Shown: positions 1 through 8,941 of the stretch, piece after piece
How the letters are laid out: every line of letters begins with the position of its first letter
Position numbering within the stretch: the first letter of the stretch is position 1
Assembly: GCF_001612745.1 (NCBI RefSeq)
Contig: NZ_BDBA01000019.1
Span: 1 to 64,000, forward strand
Origin: Nocardia amamiensis NBRC 102102
Lineage (GTDB): Bacteria; Actinomycetota; Actinomycetes; Mycobacteriales; Mycobacteriaceae
Direction: 5' to 3'
DNA length: 64,000 bases
Translations under genes and position numbers: made by a program
The notes under the pieces: generated by a model
What the model was told of the DNA's origin: nothing
The model's input: the letters and a program-made list of their open reading frames with translations, nothing else
Databases searched by the model: none

Positions 1-2
1 AC

Positions 3-3000
3 GTGGTGGCGGGATCGCGCTTCGCCGAACAACTCCGGGCCGTACCGCGCGCGGAGGCCACCACCATGGCGCTCGCCGCGGTGGTCGAGTGGACGGGTGA
101 TGTGCTCGGCCACGCGGGCACCGAGACGGTCGCGACCGAGCAGCCCTTCCAGAGTCTGGGTCTGGACTCGTTGATGGCGGTCGAGCTGCGCAACAAGGTG
201 CGCGAGCACACCGGAATCTCCGTGCCGCTCGGCACGATCCTCGCCGGGCAGAGCCTCAGAGACCTCGCCGACCACCTCGTCGATGAGGTACTGCGGCAGG
301 CCGACAGCGACGCGCCGGACGCCACGACCAGCGAGGTACCCGAAGTAGAAGTGCTGCCGGTGACTCGCGACATGATGCGTCTGCTGCGGACCGAACGACT
401 CGGTATCCCCGCCGCCGCGCAGACCGGCGGCGTCGCCGTGCGGCTACCCGCGCCGGTCACCCGGCCGCAGCTGGAACAGGCGCTGGCGCGGCTGGCCCGC
501 AGGCATGCGGCGCTGCGCACCACTATACGGCCCAGCCAGGAGCACGGACGGCAGCTGGAGATCCGTCGTGAACCCGGAACTCTGGCCGGGTGGTGCGACC
601 TCGACCGACTCGATGACGCCGTCGTACAGGAGCGCTTCCGCGAACTGATGGCGCAGCCTTGCGATCTGGAGACAGGTCCGCTGTGGCGCTTCGAACTTCT
701 CAATGCCGAAACCGCCGATCAGGTACTGCTTTTCGGCGCGCATCACAGCATGAGCGATGTGCAGTCGATGCTGCTGGTCGCGGGCGAACTCGCCGCGGAA
801 CTATCCGGCGCGCAGCTCGCCGACGCCGTGACCAACCGCGATATGCATCAACTGCTCGCCGCGCAGTCGAGCAGGCGCGACGGCGAAGACACCGCGATCA
901 CCCAGTGGCGCGACGCCTTCTCCGGATCTCGCCGGCTCGAGTTGACCTTGGCGCGGCCGCGGCCTGCCCAGCGCAGCTACGGTGCGGAATCGGTCGCGCT
1001 GGACATGCCGGCCGGACTGCACGACCGGGTCGCGGACCGGGCCCGCGACCTCGGCATCACTCCCGCCGCGGTATTCCTCGGCGCGCTGGCCGTCGTGCTG
1101 GCACGACGGCAGCAGGTCGATCGGTTCGCCCTCGCGGTTCCGGTGGATACCCGCATGCACGCCGACGCGACCGATGCCGTCGGATATTTCGGTGTGCCCG
1201 TTCCGTTCCCGGCCGCCGTTGAAGCCGGTGACCTCGTCAGCGACGTGCTGCGCCGCACCGGCGAGCGGCTGCGGAATCTGCTCGTGCCCGGCGCCGGTTT
1301 CGCGGATGTGCTCGCCGCCCTGGCCAGCGAGGGCCTGTACCGCGAGAATGCGCCGTTGATCGAGGTGTACTTCAACTACTTGCGCGCCAATTCCGCGGTC
1401 GCACAAGCCGCGGTCGTTCCGGTGAGCACCGGCTATTCCGATCTCGATCTCATGGTGGCGGTGCTGCCGGATACCGGCCAAGTGTGGTTGACCTACAACA
1501 GCGACATCATCGATGCCGGCACCTGCGCCGAGTTCGGGACGGAATACCTGAACACGGTCGCGGCCGCGGTCGCCGACCCCGGGGCCCCCGCCCGGACCGG
1601 AACCACTGAACAGCCGGTTTCCGGTCTCCGTGCGGCGCTGGGCGCGACCTTCGCGCTCGGCCGGTTGCCCGAGCTGATGGCGGCGGCGTCCTCGGACGCC
1701 ACGGCGATCACCGTCGCGGAGGCGCCGTATCACCATGTGTTGTCCTGCCTGCGTGACCCGTCGGGTGTCTTCGCGCAACCGTCGACGGCACTGGGGATCG
1801 TGCTGCTGCGCGCGGCGGATCTGGAACGTTTCGGCGCGGTCTCCGATGACCTGCTCGCCGAGCTCGCCGCCGAATATCCGGCGGCGGTGCGCGAGGTGGC
1901 CCAACGTACGCACCGGCCGGTCATCGTCGGCATCCTGCCCTCGGCCAGCCCGGAGGAACGGTTGCTCGCGTGGGAGCGGCTCGTCGCCGAACGCCTGCGC
2001 GATATTCCTGGCGTCGCGGTGCTGGAATCGCAGGAGTGGACGCGCCACCATCCGGTGGACAACCCCTTCGACAACCGGACCGAGGTCCTGGCGCACCTGC
2101 CCTTCACACCCGAATTCCAGGCGGCGGTCGCCCTGACTCTCGTCGCGACCGCCGCCGCCGTGACGGAGCCCGCGCCGAAGGTGATCGCCGTGGACGGCGA
2201 CGACACCTTGTGGAGCGGGACGGCGGGCGAGATCGGCTCCGCCGCTGTGGCTTTCGATGAGCCCCGCCGAGCGCTGGCCAGGCGGCTGTCGCAGTGGCGC
2301 GCGGCGGGAACGCTGCTGGTACTGGTGACCAACAATGATGACGATATCGTCGGCGAAATCCTGGACCGGTCCGACAGCCCGCTGCACCGTGAACATTTCG
2401 CCGCCGTCTCGGCGGGCTGGAGCGGTAAGCCCCAGCGACTGGAGGAGGTCGCTCGCAGACTCGGGCTGGGACTGGACACCTTCTGCTATCTCGACGACAA
2501 CCCGGTGGAAGTCGCGCGTATGCGGGCGCTGTTGCCGGAGGTACTGTCGGTGACGTGTCCTCCCGCCGGTGAACTGGAGTCGTTCCTGGCGCGGCTGTGG
2601 CCGATGGCTCCCGTCGCCGCGACGGCCGAGGACCGTGCCCGCGCCGACTTCTATCGCCAGGAGCAGGAGCGCGACCATGCTCGCGCCACGGCAGAATTCG
2701 CGGAATTCCTCGAGCAGCTGAACCTCGCGGTCGACATCGCGCCGCTGACCGACACCACCATGGCGCGTGCACGACAACTCATGCGACGGACCACGCAGTT
2801 CGCCCTCGCCGAGGTCACCGTCGACGATCTCGACAGGTGGCGTGACGAGGGCGAGGTATGGACCGCGACGGCACGCGACCGGTTCGGCGACTACGGCCTG
2901 ATCTCGGTACTCGCACTTCGGGCGGATGCGGACGACCTGTGGATCAGCGGCTGGCACCTGAGCTGCCGAGCCCTCGGACGCGGCGTCGAGGAGCGGCTGC

Positions 3001-3218
3001 TGAGCTGGGTGGCGGATCGGGCCGATACGCTCGGCTGCGCCACGGTACGGATGTCGGTCGAGCACACCGTCCGCAACGCGCCCGCGCGCCGATTGGCCAC
3101 GCGTCTGCTCGGCAGCACCTCCGACGATCAACGGCTGGACGTGTCCGTGACACCGGATCACCTGCGGGAGTTCCGGTCCTGGGAAACGCCCGCGAGTGGA
3201 GAGGACGTGACAGGGTGA
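3..3218 (+). CDS. C-terminal part of PKS/NRPS-like protein: ACP, condensation domain, FkbH-like HAD domain (5' truncated)
   Basis: The reading frame is open at the window edge, so the true start lies upstream. An acyl carrier domain comes first; its phosphopantetheine serine sits in LGLDSL at about residue 56. Residues about 115-540 read as a condensation-type domain with an intact HHxxxD motif (H247, H248, D252). From about residue 725 an FkbH-like domain follows: DGDDT at 731-735 is the DxDxT aspartate pair of the HAD superfamily, followed by TLWSG, and YLDDNP lies further on. The last about 100 residues resemble the GNAT-like tail of FkbH proteins. FkbH enzymes are known to dephosphorylate 1,3-bisphosphoglycerate and load a glyceryl unit onto a carrier protein. 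An FkbH domain placed after ACP and C, at the end of a synthase, is unusual. The stop overlaps the next gene's GTG by 4 bases, so the two are probably co-translated. Confidence 0.85.
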   Translation: MVAGSRFAEQLRAVPRAEATTMALAAVVEWTGDVLGHAGTETVATEQPFQSLGLDSLMAVELRNKVREHTGISVPLGTILAGQSLRDLADHLVDEVLRQADSDAPDATTSEVPEVEVLPVTRDMMRLLRTERLGIPAAAQTGGVAVRLPAPVTRPQLEQALARLARRHAALRTTIRPSQEHGRQLEIRREPGTLAGWCDLDRLDDAVVQERFRELMAQPCDLETGPLWRFELLNAETADQVLLFGAHHSMSDVQSMLLVAGELAAELSGAQLADAVTNRDMHQLLAAQSSRRDGEDTAITQWRDAFSGSRRLELTLARPRPAQRSYGAESVALDMPAGLHDRVADRARDLGITPAAVFLGALAVVLARRQQVDRFALAVPVDTRMHADATDAVGYFGVPVPFPAAVEAGDLVSDVLRRTGERLRNLLVPGAGFADVLAALASEGLYRENAPLIEVYFNYLRANSAVAQAAVVPVSTGYSDLDLMVAVLPDTGQVWLTYNSDIIDAGTCAEFGTEYLNTVAAAVADPGAPARTGTTEQPVSGLRAALGATFALGRLPELMAAASSDATAITVAEAPYHHVLSCLRDPSGVFAQPSTALGIVLLRAADLERFGAVSDDLLAELAAEYPAAVREVAQRTHRPVIVGILPSASPEERLLAWERLVAERLRDIPGVAVLESQEWTRHHPVDNPFDNRTEVLAHLPFTPEFQAAVALTLVATAAAVTEPAPKVIAVDGDDTLWSGTAGEIGSAAVAFDEPRRALARRLSQWRAAGTLLVLVTNNDDDIVGEILDRSDSPLHREHFAAVSAGWSGKPQRLEEVARRLGLGLDTFCYLDDNPVEVARMRALLPEVLSVTCPPAGELESFLARLWPMAPVAATAEDRARADFYRQEQERDHARATAEFAEFLEQLNLAVDIAPLTDTTMARARQLMRRTTQFALAEVTVDDLDRWRDEGEVWTATARDRFGDYGLISVLALRADADDLWISGWHLSCRALGRGVEERLLSWVADRADTLGCATVRMSVEHTVRNAPARRLATRLLGSTSDDQRLDVSVTPDHLREFRSWETPASGEDVTG

Positions 3219-5488
3219 CCGCTCCCGAGGAGCCGACAACGGTCCGCAACCCGAACGTCGACCGTCGTGTGCGCGGCGAGACCCTTGATCGGGGTGCTGC
3301 CGGCCTGGACGTTGCCGCGCTGCTCGCACGCGCCGGCGGCAAGGGCGCGGCCCCGCGTGTCGAAACCGATCGACGTGTGCCGCTGGTCGAAAACGGTGGC
3401 GATCAGGGCGCGCCTCGAATGGATGCCGAGGCGTTGGCCGCATCGGTCACCGCGGTGGCGAATCGGTTCACCGCGACCACCATGGACGCGGACACCGACT
3501 TCTTCGATGCGGGCGGCACCTCCATCGCCGCGGTGGAGTTCGTCGCCGCACTGGCGCGTGAACTGGATGTCCACCTGGATCTGGACACAGTGTTCTTCGA
3601 CGCGCGACCCCGCAGGCTGGCACACCGCTGGCTGGCCGACCACCCCGAACCCGCACTGCCGCGGCAGGACGCCGAAGCCGATACCGATGACCTCGCCCAG
3701 CTCTTCGCCGATCTCGCGGGCGCCGACCGATTACCGCTGGTGGCCGCGCCGCAGCGGGTCGCGCCGCGCCGCATCCTGCTGACCGGGGCGACCGGCTTCC
3801 TCGGTAGTCACCTGCTGCTCGACCTGTTGCGGCACAGCAGCGCCCACGTGGTGTGCCTGATCCGTGCCGACGACGATGACGCCGCCGCCCAACGGCTGGA
3901 GCAAGCCTTACGGCGCTTCACGCTGCCCTGGAGCCGGGAGGTATTGCGGCGCGTGACGCCGCTGGCGGGCGATCTGCGCCTACCCCGGCTCGGCCTGTCC
4001 GACGAACGGTGGACGACTCTCGCCGCCGACGTGGATGCGATCGTCAACGCCGGCGCCGCAGTCGATTTCCTGCGCGGCTATCCGTCGCTGCGCCGGACCA
4101 ACGTCCTCGGTCCGCTGACGCTCGCCGAGCTGGCCTGCACCCACCGGCCCAAACCCGTGCACCACATCTCCTCGCTGGCGGTGTTCAACGGATCGGATGC
4201 CGCCACGCTGGGCGAGGACGATCCGACCGCCAACGTCGCCGCGCTGCCCATCGGCTACGACCGATCGAAATGGGCGGCCGAGGCGCTACTGCGCCGTGCA
4301 GGCGAACACGGACTCGTCGTGACCATCCTCCGACCGGGCGGCATCGGCAGCCACCCGGAGACCGGCGCCCACAACCCGCGAGACCTCAACACCGGAATCA
4401 CCACGGCGTTGATGCGATTCCGCACCGCACCGGGATTCCGGTACCTCAATGCCGCCCCGGTGGATTGGGTCAGCCGGGTGGCCGCGGAGATCGTCGGCAC
4501 GCCGAGCGCCTGGGGCCACACCTATCACCTCACCGGCGCGCCCACCTCACTTGATCAGGTGGTCGCCGAAACCACGCTGGCCGGTATGGGTATTCGCGTG
4601 CAGCACTGGGAACAGTGGTGCGATGAGGTAGTCCGCGCGATCAGGGAGGAACCGGCACCCGAACTGGAATCGCTGGCGCAGGTGCTGCAGAGTCCCGTCG
4701 CCCGGCGTCAGCTGGCGGCGATGGTCACCGCGCCGCCCGCATCGGCCGCGCGTACCGAAGCGTTCGTGTCCGCCAACGGCCTGCCCGCGCCCGCGTCACC
4801 TGGTCCGGCAGCACGCAGCCGGATGCTCACGGCCTTGGCCGGCGTCGGACCGCAGCCGGGCGACGAGCCCTATCTGCGGTTCAACGAAACACTCACCGGC
4901 ACAATCGGTCCCATCGGCGAGACCGCCGACATCCCCTGCGACCTACGGCTGACGCTGTCCGTCGCGAGCAGCGCGCAGATGGTCGCCGCTCGGACGATCG
5001 ACGTCACCGGCGAGCTCACCTGCGCTGGATTGGGCGACGAGCCCCTCGCCGTCGAGGGCACGGCGACGGTCCGGCCGCAGGACGGCATACCGCTGCGTCA
5101 CGAAGTGCGGCATCCGATCATGCATTACCGGCTGACGCTGCGCGATTCCTCCGGTGGCTCCTGGTGGCTGGAGGGATACAAGTTCGCCGCGGCGCGACGA
5201 CGCATGGTCCGGCAACTCGGAACACAGGTGATCGAGATCGGACGCACCGGGGAGTCCGCGTCGTACACCGGCGAGGTCGCCGTGCCGATGCACACCTACC
5301 TGCCCGACCAGATCGATGGCATCCAGGTCGATCCACGGCTGCCCGAACGGCAGCAGCGGCTGGCGAAACTGCTGTGGCTGAGCTGGTTCGGCGGCCAGCT
5401 CGGCAAAGGCCTGCTGGAACCGATTCTCCGGGTCGGTGTCGATCTACTGGATCTGCGCCGAGCCGCGCGTAAGGAGCACCGCCGATGA
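3215..5488 (+). CDS. Carrier protein-thioester reductase with sterol-oxidase-like C-terminal domain
   Basis: A 757-residue protein; the GTG start overlaps the upstream stop (GTGA). Residues about 70-140 form a carrier domain with GGTS and the likely phosphopantetheine serine at S103. Residues about 185-540 form an NAD(P)-binding thioester reductase: TGATGFLGS near 187, then the SDR-type Y348-x3-K352 pair in YDRSK. Such domains release carrier-bound acyl or peptidyl chains as aldehydes or alcohols. The last about 215 residues start at YLRFNETLTG and do not belong to the reductase family. By eye they resemble the middle domain of actinobacterial GMC oxidoreductase/alpha-beta hydrolase fusion proteins. 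The next gene matches the hydrolase part of those fusions. The reductase assignment is firm; the origin of the C-terminal domain is inference. Confidence 0.85.
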   Translation: MTAPEEPTTVRNPNVDRRVRGETLDRGAAGLDVAALLARAGGKGAAPRVETDRRVPLVENGGDQGAPRMDAEALAASVTAVANRFTATTMDADTDFFDAGGTSIAAVEFVAALARELDVHLDLDTVFFDARPRRLAHRWLADHPEPALPRQDAEADTDDLAQLFADLAGADRLPLVAAPQRVAPRRILLTGATGFLGSHLLLDLLRHSSAHVVCLIRADDDDAAAQRLEQALRRFTLPWSREVLRRVTPLAGDLRLPRLGLSDERWTTLAADVDAIVNAGAAVDFLRGYPSLRRTNVLGPLTLAELACTHRPKPVHHISSLAVFNGSDAATLGEDDPTANVAALPIGYDRSKWAAEALLRRAGEHGLVVTILRPGGIGSHPETGAHNPRDLNTGITTALMRFRTAPGFRYLNAAPVDWVSRVAAEIVGTPSAWGHTYHLTGAPTSLDQVVAETTLAGMGIRVQHWEQWCDEVVRAIREEPAPELESLAQVLQSPVARRQLAAMVTAPPASAARTEAFVSANGLPAPASPGPAARSRMLTALAGVGPQPGDEPYLRFNETLTGTIGPIGETADIPCDLRLTLSVASSAQMVAARTIDVTGELTCAGLGDEPLAVEGTATVRPQDGIPLRHEVRHPIMHYRLTLRDSSGGSWWLEGYKFAAARRRMVRQLGTQVIEIGRTGESASYTGEVAVPMHTYLPDQIDGIQVDPRLPERQQRLAKLLWLSWFGGQLGKGLLEPILRVGVDLLDLRRAARKEHRR

Positions 5489-6561
5489 CCGATCTGCGAT
5501 CGACCGTGCCGGAACTCGGTGCCGAGGAGGTGATTCCCTTCCGAACCGCCGACGGCCTCGACCTCGTGTTGCGTCGGATCGGTCCCGCCGACGCACCCGC
5601 GGTGCTGCTGGTACATGGGCACGGGGTGTCATCGGAGATGTTCGCACTTCCCGAGATTCGCAATGTCACCGACGTACTGACCGATGCGGGATACCAGTCC
5701 TGGCTGCTCGACTGGCGTGGCAGTTGCCGCCTGCCCTACAACGAATCCGGACCGGCCTACACCTTCGACGATGTCGCGCTCTACGACCTCCCCGCCGCGG
5801 TCGCGCAGATCAGGGAGCGAATCGCGGATCGTCCGCTGTTCGTCGTGGCGCACTGTATCGGCGCGCTGGCCCTCTCGCTGAGCATGACGGCCGGACTGCT
5901 GCCCGGACTGGCAGGCGTGGTCGCACAGGGCGTCTTCCTGACCCCCAAGGTCAGGACGTCGACGCGCATGCGAGTGCTGCTCGGCAGCGAACTGCTCGGC
6001 TCCCGGGTCAGCCACATCGAATCCGACTTCCGTAAGGTCGGGCTCTGGTCCCGGCGCACCTTGCTGTACGCGGCGCTGTCGCGCAAAGGCGACTGCCCGG
6101 ACCCGACCTGCCGCATGGTCCAGCACGGGTGGGGGATGGGCGCCAGGCTGTTCGAGCACGACCACCTGGAGGCGCGCACCCACGATCGGCTGGCCGAATT
6201 GTTCGGCGCGATACCGCTATCGGTGCTGCCACACCTGCGGCAGATGGAATTGGCGCACGCCGCGGTCCGGTGGAACGTCGACGACGAGCGCTACCGTGCG
6301 CTCCCGGAGAACGCGCTCGACCAGGCCGATCGAATCGACTGTCCGGTGCTGCTGCTGTCCGGCAGCCGCAACGAGGCCTGGCTCGATTCCAATAAGCTTT
6401 GCTACGAAGTACTTTCGGTGCGCAATCCCGCTGTCGATGTCCGCTATATCGAGATCCCCTCCTACGGCCACCTCGACACGTTCCTCGGCCGCGGCGCGGC
6501 GCTGGATGTGTTCGGACATATCGTCGATTTCTTCGACGAGACGTCAGCTCGGTTGGCGTAG
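5485..6561 (+). CDS. Alpha/beta hydrolase with cysteine at the nucleophile elbow
   Basis: A 358-residue protein with an ATGA overlap to the reductase gene. The oxyanion-hole motif HGHGVSS lies near residue 36. The nucleophile elbow reads AHCIGA, so C124 takes the place of the usual serine. A likely catalytic histidine is H329 in SYGHLD. The order and wording of these motifs resemble the hydrolase half of large GMC-oxidase/hydrolase fusions in mycobacteria, where a Cys elbow also occurs. In this operon it may hydrolyse a thioester, edit the carrier protein or help release the product. The 3' end overlaps the convergent oxidoreductase gene by 18 bases. Confidence 0.85.
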   Translation: MTDLRSTVPELGAEEVIPFRTADGLDLVLRRIGPADAPAVLLVHGHGVSSEMFALPEIRNVTDVLTDAGYQSWLLDWRGSCRLPYNESGPAYTFDDVALYDLPAAVAQIRERIADRPLFVVAHCIGALALSLSMTAGLLPGLAGVVAQGVFLTPKVRTSTRMRVLLGSELLGSRVSHIESDFRKVGLWSRRTLLYAALSRKGDCPDPTCRMVQHGWGMGARLFEHDHLEARTHDRLAELFGAIPLSVLPHLRQMELAHAAVRWNVDDERYRALPENALDQADRIDCPVLLLSGSRNEAWLDSNKLCYEVLSVRNPAVDVRYIEIPSYGHLDTFLGRGAALDVFGHIVDFFDETSARLA

Positions 6562-7545
6562 TGGCAGGCCTGCGGTCCGGTAGATGGCATCGATGACGGT
6601 CATGGTGTCGACGGCGTCACCCGGCGCGGTGGCGACCGGCTCGCCGCGCAGCACCGCGGCGGCGAAGGCGTCGAGTTGATAATCGTAGGAGGCCCGATGC
6701 GCGAACCGGCGCACCCGCCTGCCGCCCGCCGCGCGGACCGTCAGCAGATGTCCCAGATGCGGCAGCACCGGATTGACCAGCCGCATCCGCCCGCGTTCGC
6801 CGATGACAGTGGCACCGACGCGCAGCACGTCCGCCGACCACATCGAGCACCGGATGTGGCCGGTGTGTCCGGATGGGAAGCGCAGTTCGGCGGTCATCGC
6901 CCGATCGATCCGGGCTTCGCGCAACTTAGCCTGCGCGGCAACCACTTCCGGGTTCTCGCCACCCAGCACCCGGGCCATGTGCACGGCGTAACAGCCCGCG
7001 TCCATCAGTGCGCCGCCGGCGAGGGCGTAGTTGTAGCGGATATCGGAGAACTTCGGCAGCGGAAAGCACAGCGCGGCTTCCACCCGCCGCAGTGTCCCCA
7101 ATTCGCCGGACGCGATGACCTGTTCGGCGGCCGCCATCAGCGGGTGGTAGCGGTAGTGGAACGCCTCCATGACGACGCGATCGGAAGCGCTCGCCAGAGC
7201 CGAGATCTCGGCTGCCTCCGCGGCGTTGGCGGTGAACGGCTTCTCGCACAGCACATGCTTTCCGGCCGCTACGGCGGCGCGTGTCCAGCGGCCGTGCAGG
7301 CCGTTCGGCAGCGGGATATAGACCGCGTCGAGATCGGGCGCATCGATCAGCGCCTGATAGCTGTCGTAGACCTGCGGGATGCCGTGCTTGCGGGCGAACC
7401 CCTCCGCACGCGACCGGTCCCGGGCCGCCAGCGCCGCGACGACGACCTCCGGGTTCCGCTCGGCCGGTTTGATCAGGGACGCCGGCGCGATGCGGGCCGC
7501 ACCGAGGATTCCGATCCGGAGCCCGGAGCGCATGTCTTCGGTCAC
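6544..7545 (-). CDS. Gfo/Idh/MocA family NAD(P)-dependent oxidoreductase
   Basis: A 333-residue protein. The N-terminal Rossmann fold starts with IGILGAARIAP. The family motif EKPF, whose lysine is catalytic, lies at about residue 98-101. The second half contains the usual GGALMDAGCY segment. These enzymes oxidise or reduce sugars, inositols and related ring compounds. Two glycosyltransferases lie next to it, so modification of a sugar or sugar nucleotide for the neighbouring cluster is a reasonable guess, but the substrate cannot be read from the sequence. It is convergent with the hydrolase gene and divergent from the glycosyltransferase gene. Confidence 0.88.
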   Translation of the reverse strand: MTEDMRSGLRIGILGAARIAPASLIKPAERNPEVVVAALAARDRSRAEGFARKHGIPQVYDSYQALIDAPDLDAVYIPLPNGLHGRWTRAAVAAGKHVLCEKPFTANAAEAAEISALASASDRVVMEAFHYRYHPLMAAAEQVIASGELGTLRRVEAALCFPLPKFSDIRYNYALAGGALMDAGCYAVHMARVLGGENPEVVAAQAKLREARIDRAMTAELRFPSGHTGHIRCSMWSADVLRVGATVIGERGRMRLVNPVLPHLGHLLTVRAAGGRRVRRFAHRASYDYQLDAFAAAVLRGEPVATAPGDAVDTMTVIDAIYRTAGLPLRQPS

Positions 7546-7648
7546 CAGCAGACACTAACATCGCCACCGCACGGCTGGGCTGCTCCGACAGCAGGACGAA
7601 CCCTGAATGCAAATGGATCACAGCGGATCACGAATGGAAGTCGAGGGT

Positions 7649-8938
7649 ATGCGTATCGCATTGTTGACGGCCGGAACCCGGGGCGACCATCAGCCGTATC
7701 TCGCCCTGGCCGACGAGCTCCGATCGCGCGGACACCAGGTCGAGATGACCGCCACCGAGAACTACGCCGATGTGGTGCGGCGCTCGGGCTTCGAGCCGCA
7801 CGTTATTCCGTTCAACTCCGCGGAACTGCTGGAATCGCCTGCGGCCAAACGCGCACTGTCCTCCGGGAAGACGCTGCCGTTCGTGCGGATCATGCTGGAT
7901 ACGGTCAAGATCATGGCGGGCGAGCGTGGTGAGCGGATGCACCAGGTGCTCAGCGGCGCTTGCGAATCGGCCGAAATAATCGTGTCGTGCGCGTCGACTC
8001 TGCCCTGGGCGATGGAGCGTGCGGAGAAGACCGGACAGCGAGTGGTGGGCTGCTTGCCGTATCCGCTCGAGCGCACCGGCGAGTTCCCGTCGTCGTTCAT
8101 GGTCAAGCACATGATCTCGTCGCGGCGACTGCGGTTGGCCAGCTACTCGGCATTCGAAGTGGCGTACGGCGTGGCCTATCGGCGGGTGGATCAGCGGGTG
8201 CGCGAAATGATGGAGTTGCCGGGGAAGCCGCGGAATCCGTTCCGGCGCATGCGTGAGGACGGTGTTCCGCTGGTGCACATGGTGAGTCCGGTGCTGTTGC
8301 CCAAACCGGGGGATTGGCCGGACCGGTCGACCGTCGTCGGTGCGCCGATCCTGCCCGCGCGCCTGCGTGACGCGTGGGGTGAAGCGGTGGTCGATCCGGC
8401 GCTGACCGAATGGCTCGACGAGGGGGAGCCGCCGATCTACTTCTGTATGACCGGTATGCCGATCCTCGATCCCGCCGGGTGCTGCGACCTCATCGCCGCC
8501 GTCTGCCGCAGGCTGGGAGCCCGCGCTCTGGTGACCGTGCGAGGTGAAGGCTATCCCCGCGGTATCGGGTACGACCGGAGATTGTTCGTGCTGGATTCCT
8601 TCGACTACGACCGGATCCTGCCGCGGTGTCGCGCGGTCGTCCATCACGGTGGCAGCGGCAATACCCACGACGTGCTGCGCGCCGGCCTGCCCGCGGTGGT
8701 GGTCGGCGTGCACAGCGACCAGTTCTTCTACGGCTGGCGGATTTCATCGCTGGGGATCGGGGCCGACTTCCCGTATCCGTCGCTGACCGAGGACCGGCTA
8801 CACGATGCCTTGGTCCGGACGTTGACACCCGAGGCACGCAGACAAGCGCAGGAACTCGGCCGTACGGTATCCGCCGAGAACGGTGTCCGCGCCACGGCGG
8901 ACGCGGTGGAACGACTCGCCGTCTCGGCATCGGCCTGA
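7649..8938 (+). CDS. Family 1 (UGT-type, GT-B) glycosyltransferase
   Basis: About 429 residues. The N-terminus MRIALLTAGTRGDHQPY is the standard start of sterol- and macrolide-type glycosyltransferases. The donor-site motif HHGGSGN lies near residue 332, followed by G.P.VVVG..SDQFFYG, typical of the C-terminal GT-B domain of the vancomycin/sterol UGT group. The ATG at 7649 was chosen because homologues start at this motif and GGAAG lies 8 bases upstream; ATG at 7634 or 7607 is possible. Expected to glycosylate a small lipophilic acceptor, perhaps the polyketide/peptide product of the upstream genes. The next gene follows after 3 bases. Confidence 0.87.
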   Translation: MRIALLTAGTRGDHQPYLALADELRSRGHQVEMTATENYADVVRRSGFEPHVIPFNSAELLESPAAKRALSSGKTLPFVRIMLDTVKIMAGERGERMHQVLSGACESAEIIVSCASTLPWAMERAEKTGQRVVGCLPYPLERTGEFPSSFMVKHMISSRRLRLASYSAFEVAYGVAYRRVDQRVREMMELPGKPRNPFRRMREDGVPLVHMVSPVLLPKPGDWPDRSTVVGAPILPARLRDAWGEAVVDPALTEWLDEGEPPIYFCMTGMPILDPAGCCDLIAAVCRRLGARALVTVRGEGYPRGIGYDRRLFVLDSFDYDRILPRCRAVVHHGGSGNTHDVLRAGLPAVVVGVHSDQFFYGWRISSLGIGADFPYPSLTEDRLHDALVRTLTPEARRQAQELGRTVSAENGVRATADAVERLAVSASA

Positions 8939-8941
8939 GGC

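Noticed and set aside
801-3443. 880-residue open frame on the minus strand
   Set aside because: It is the mirror of the ACP-C-FkbH gene; composition is Arg/His-rich without domain motifs, typical of high-GC shadows.
6676-7932. 418-residue plus-strand frame
   Set aside because: It lies opposite the Gfo/Idh/MocA gene and crosses into the glycosyltransferase; no motifs and repetitive Arg/Gln/His content.
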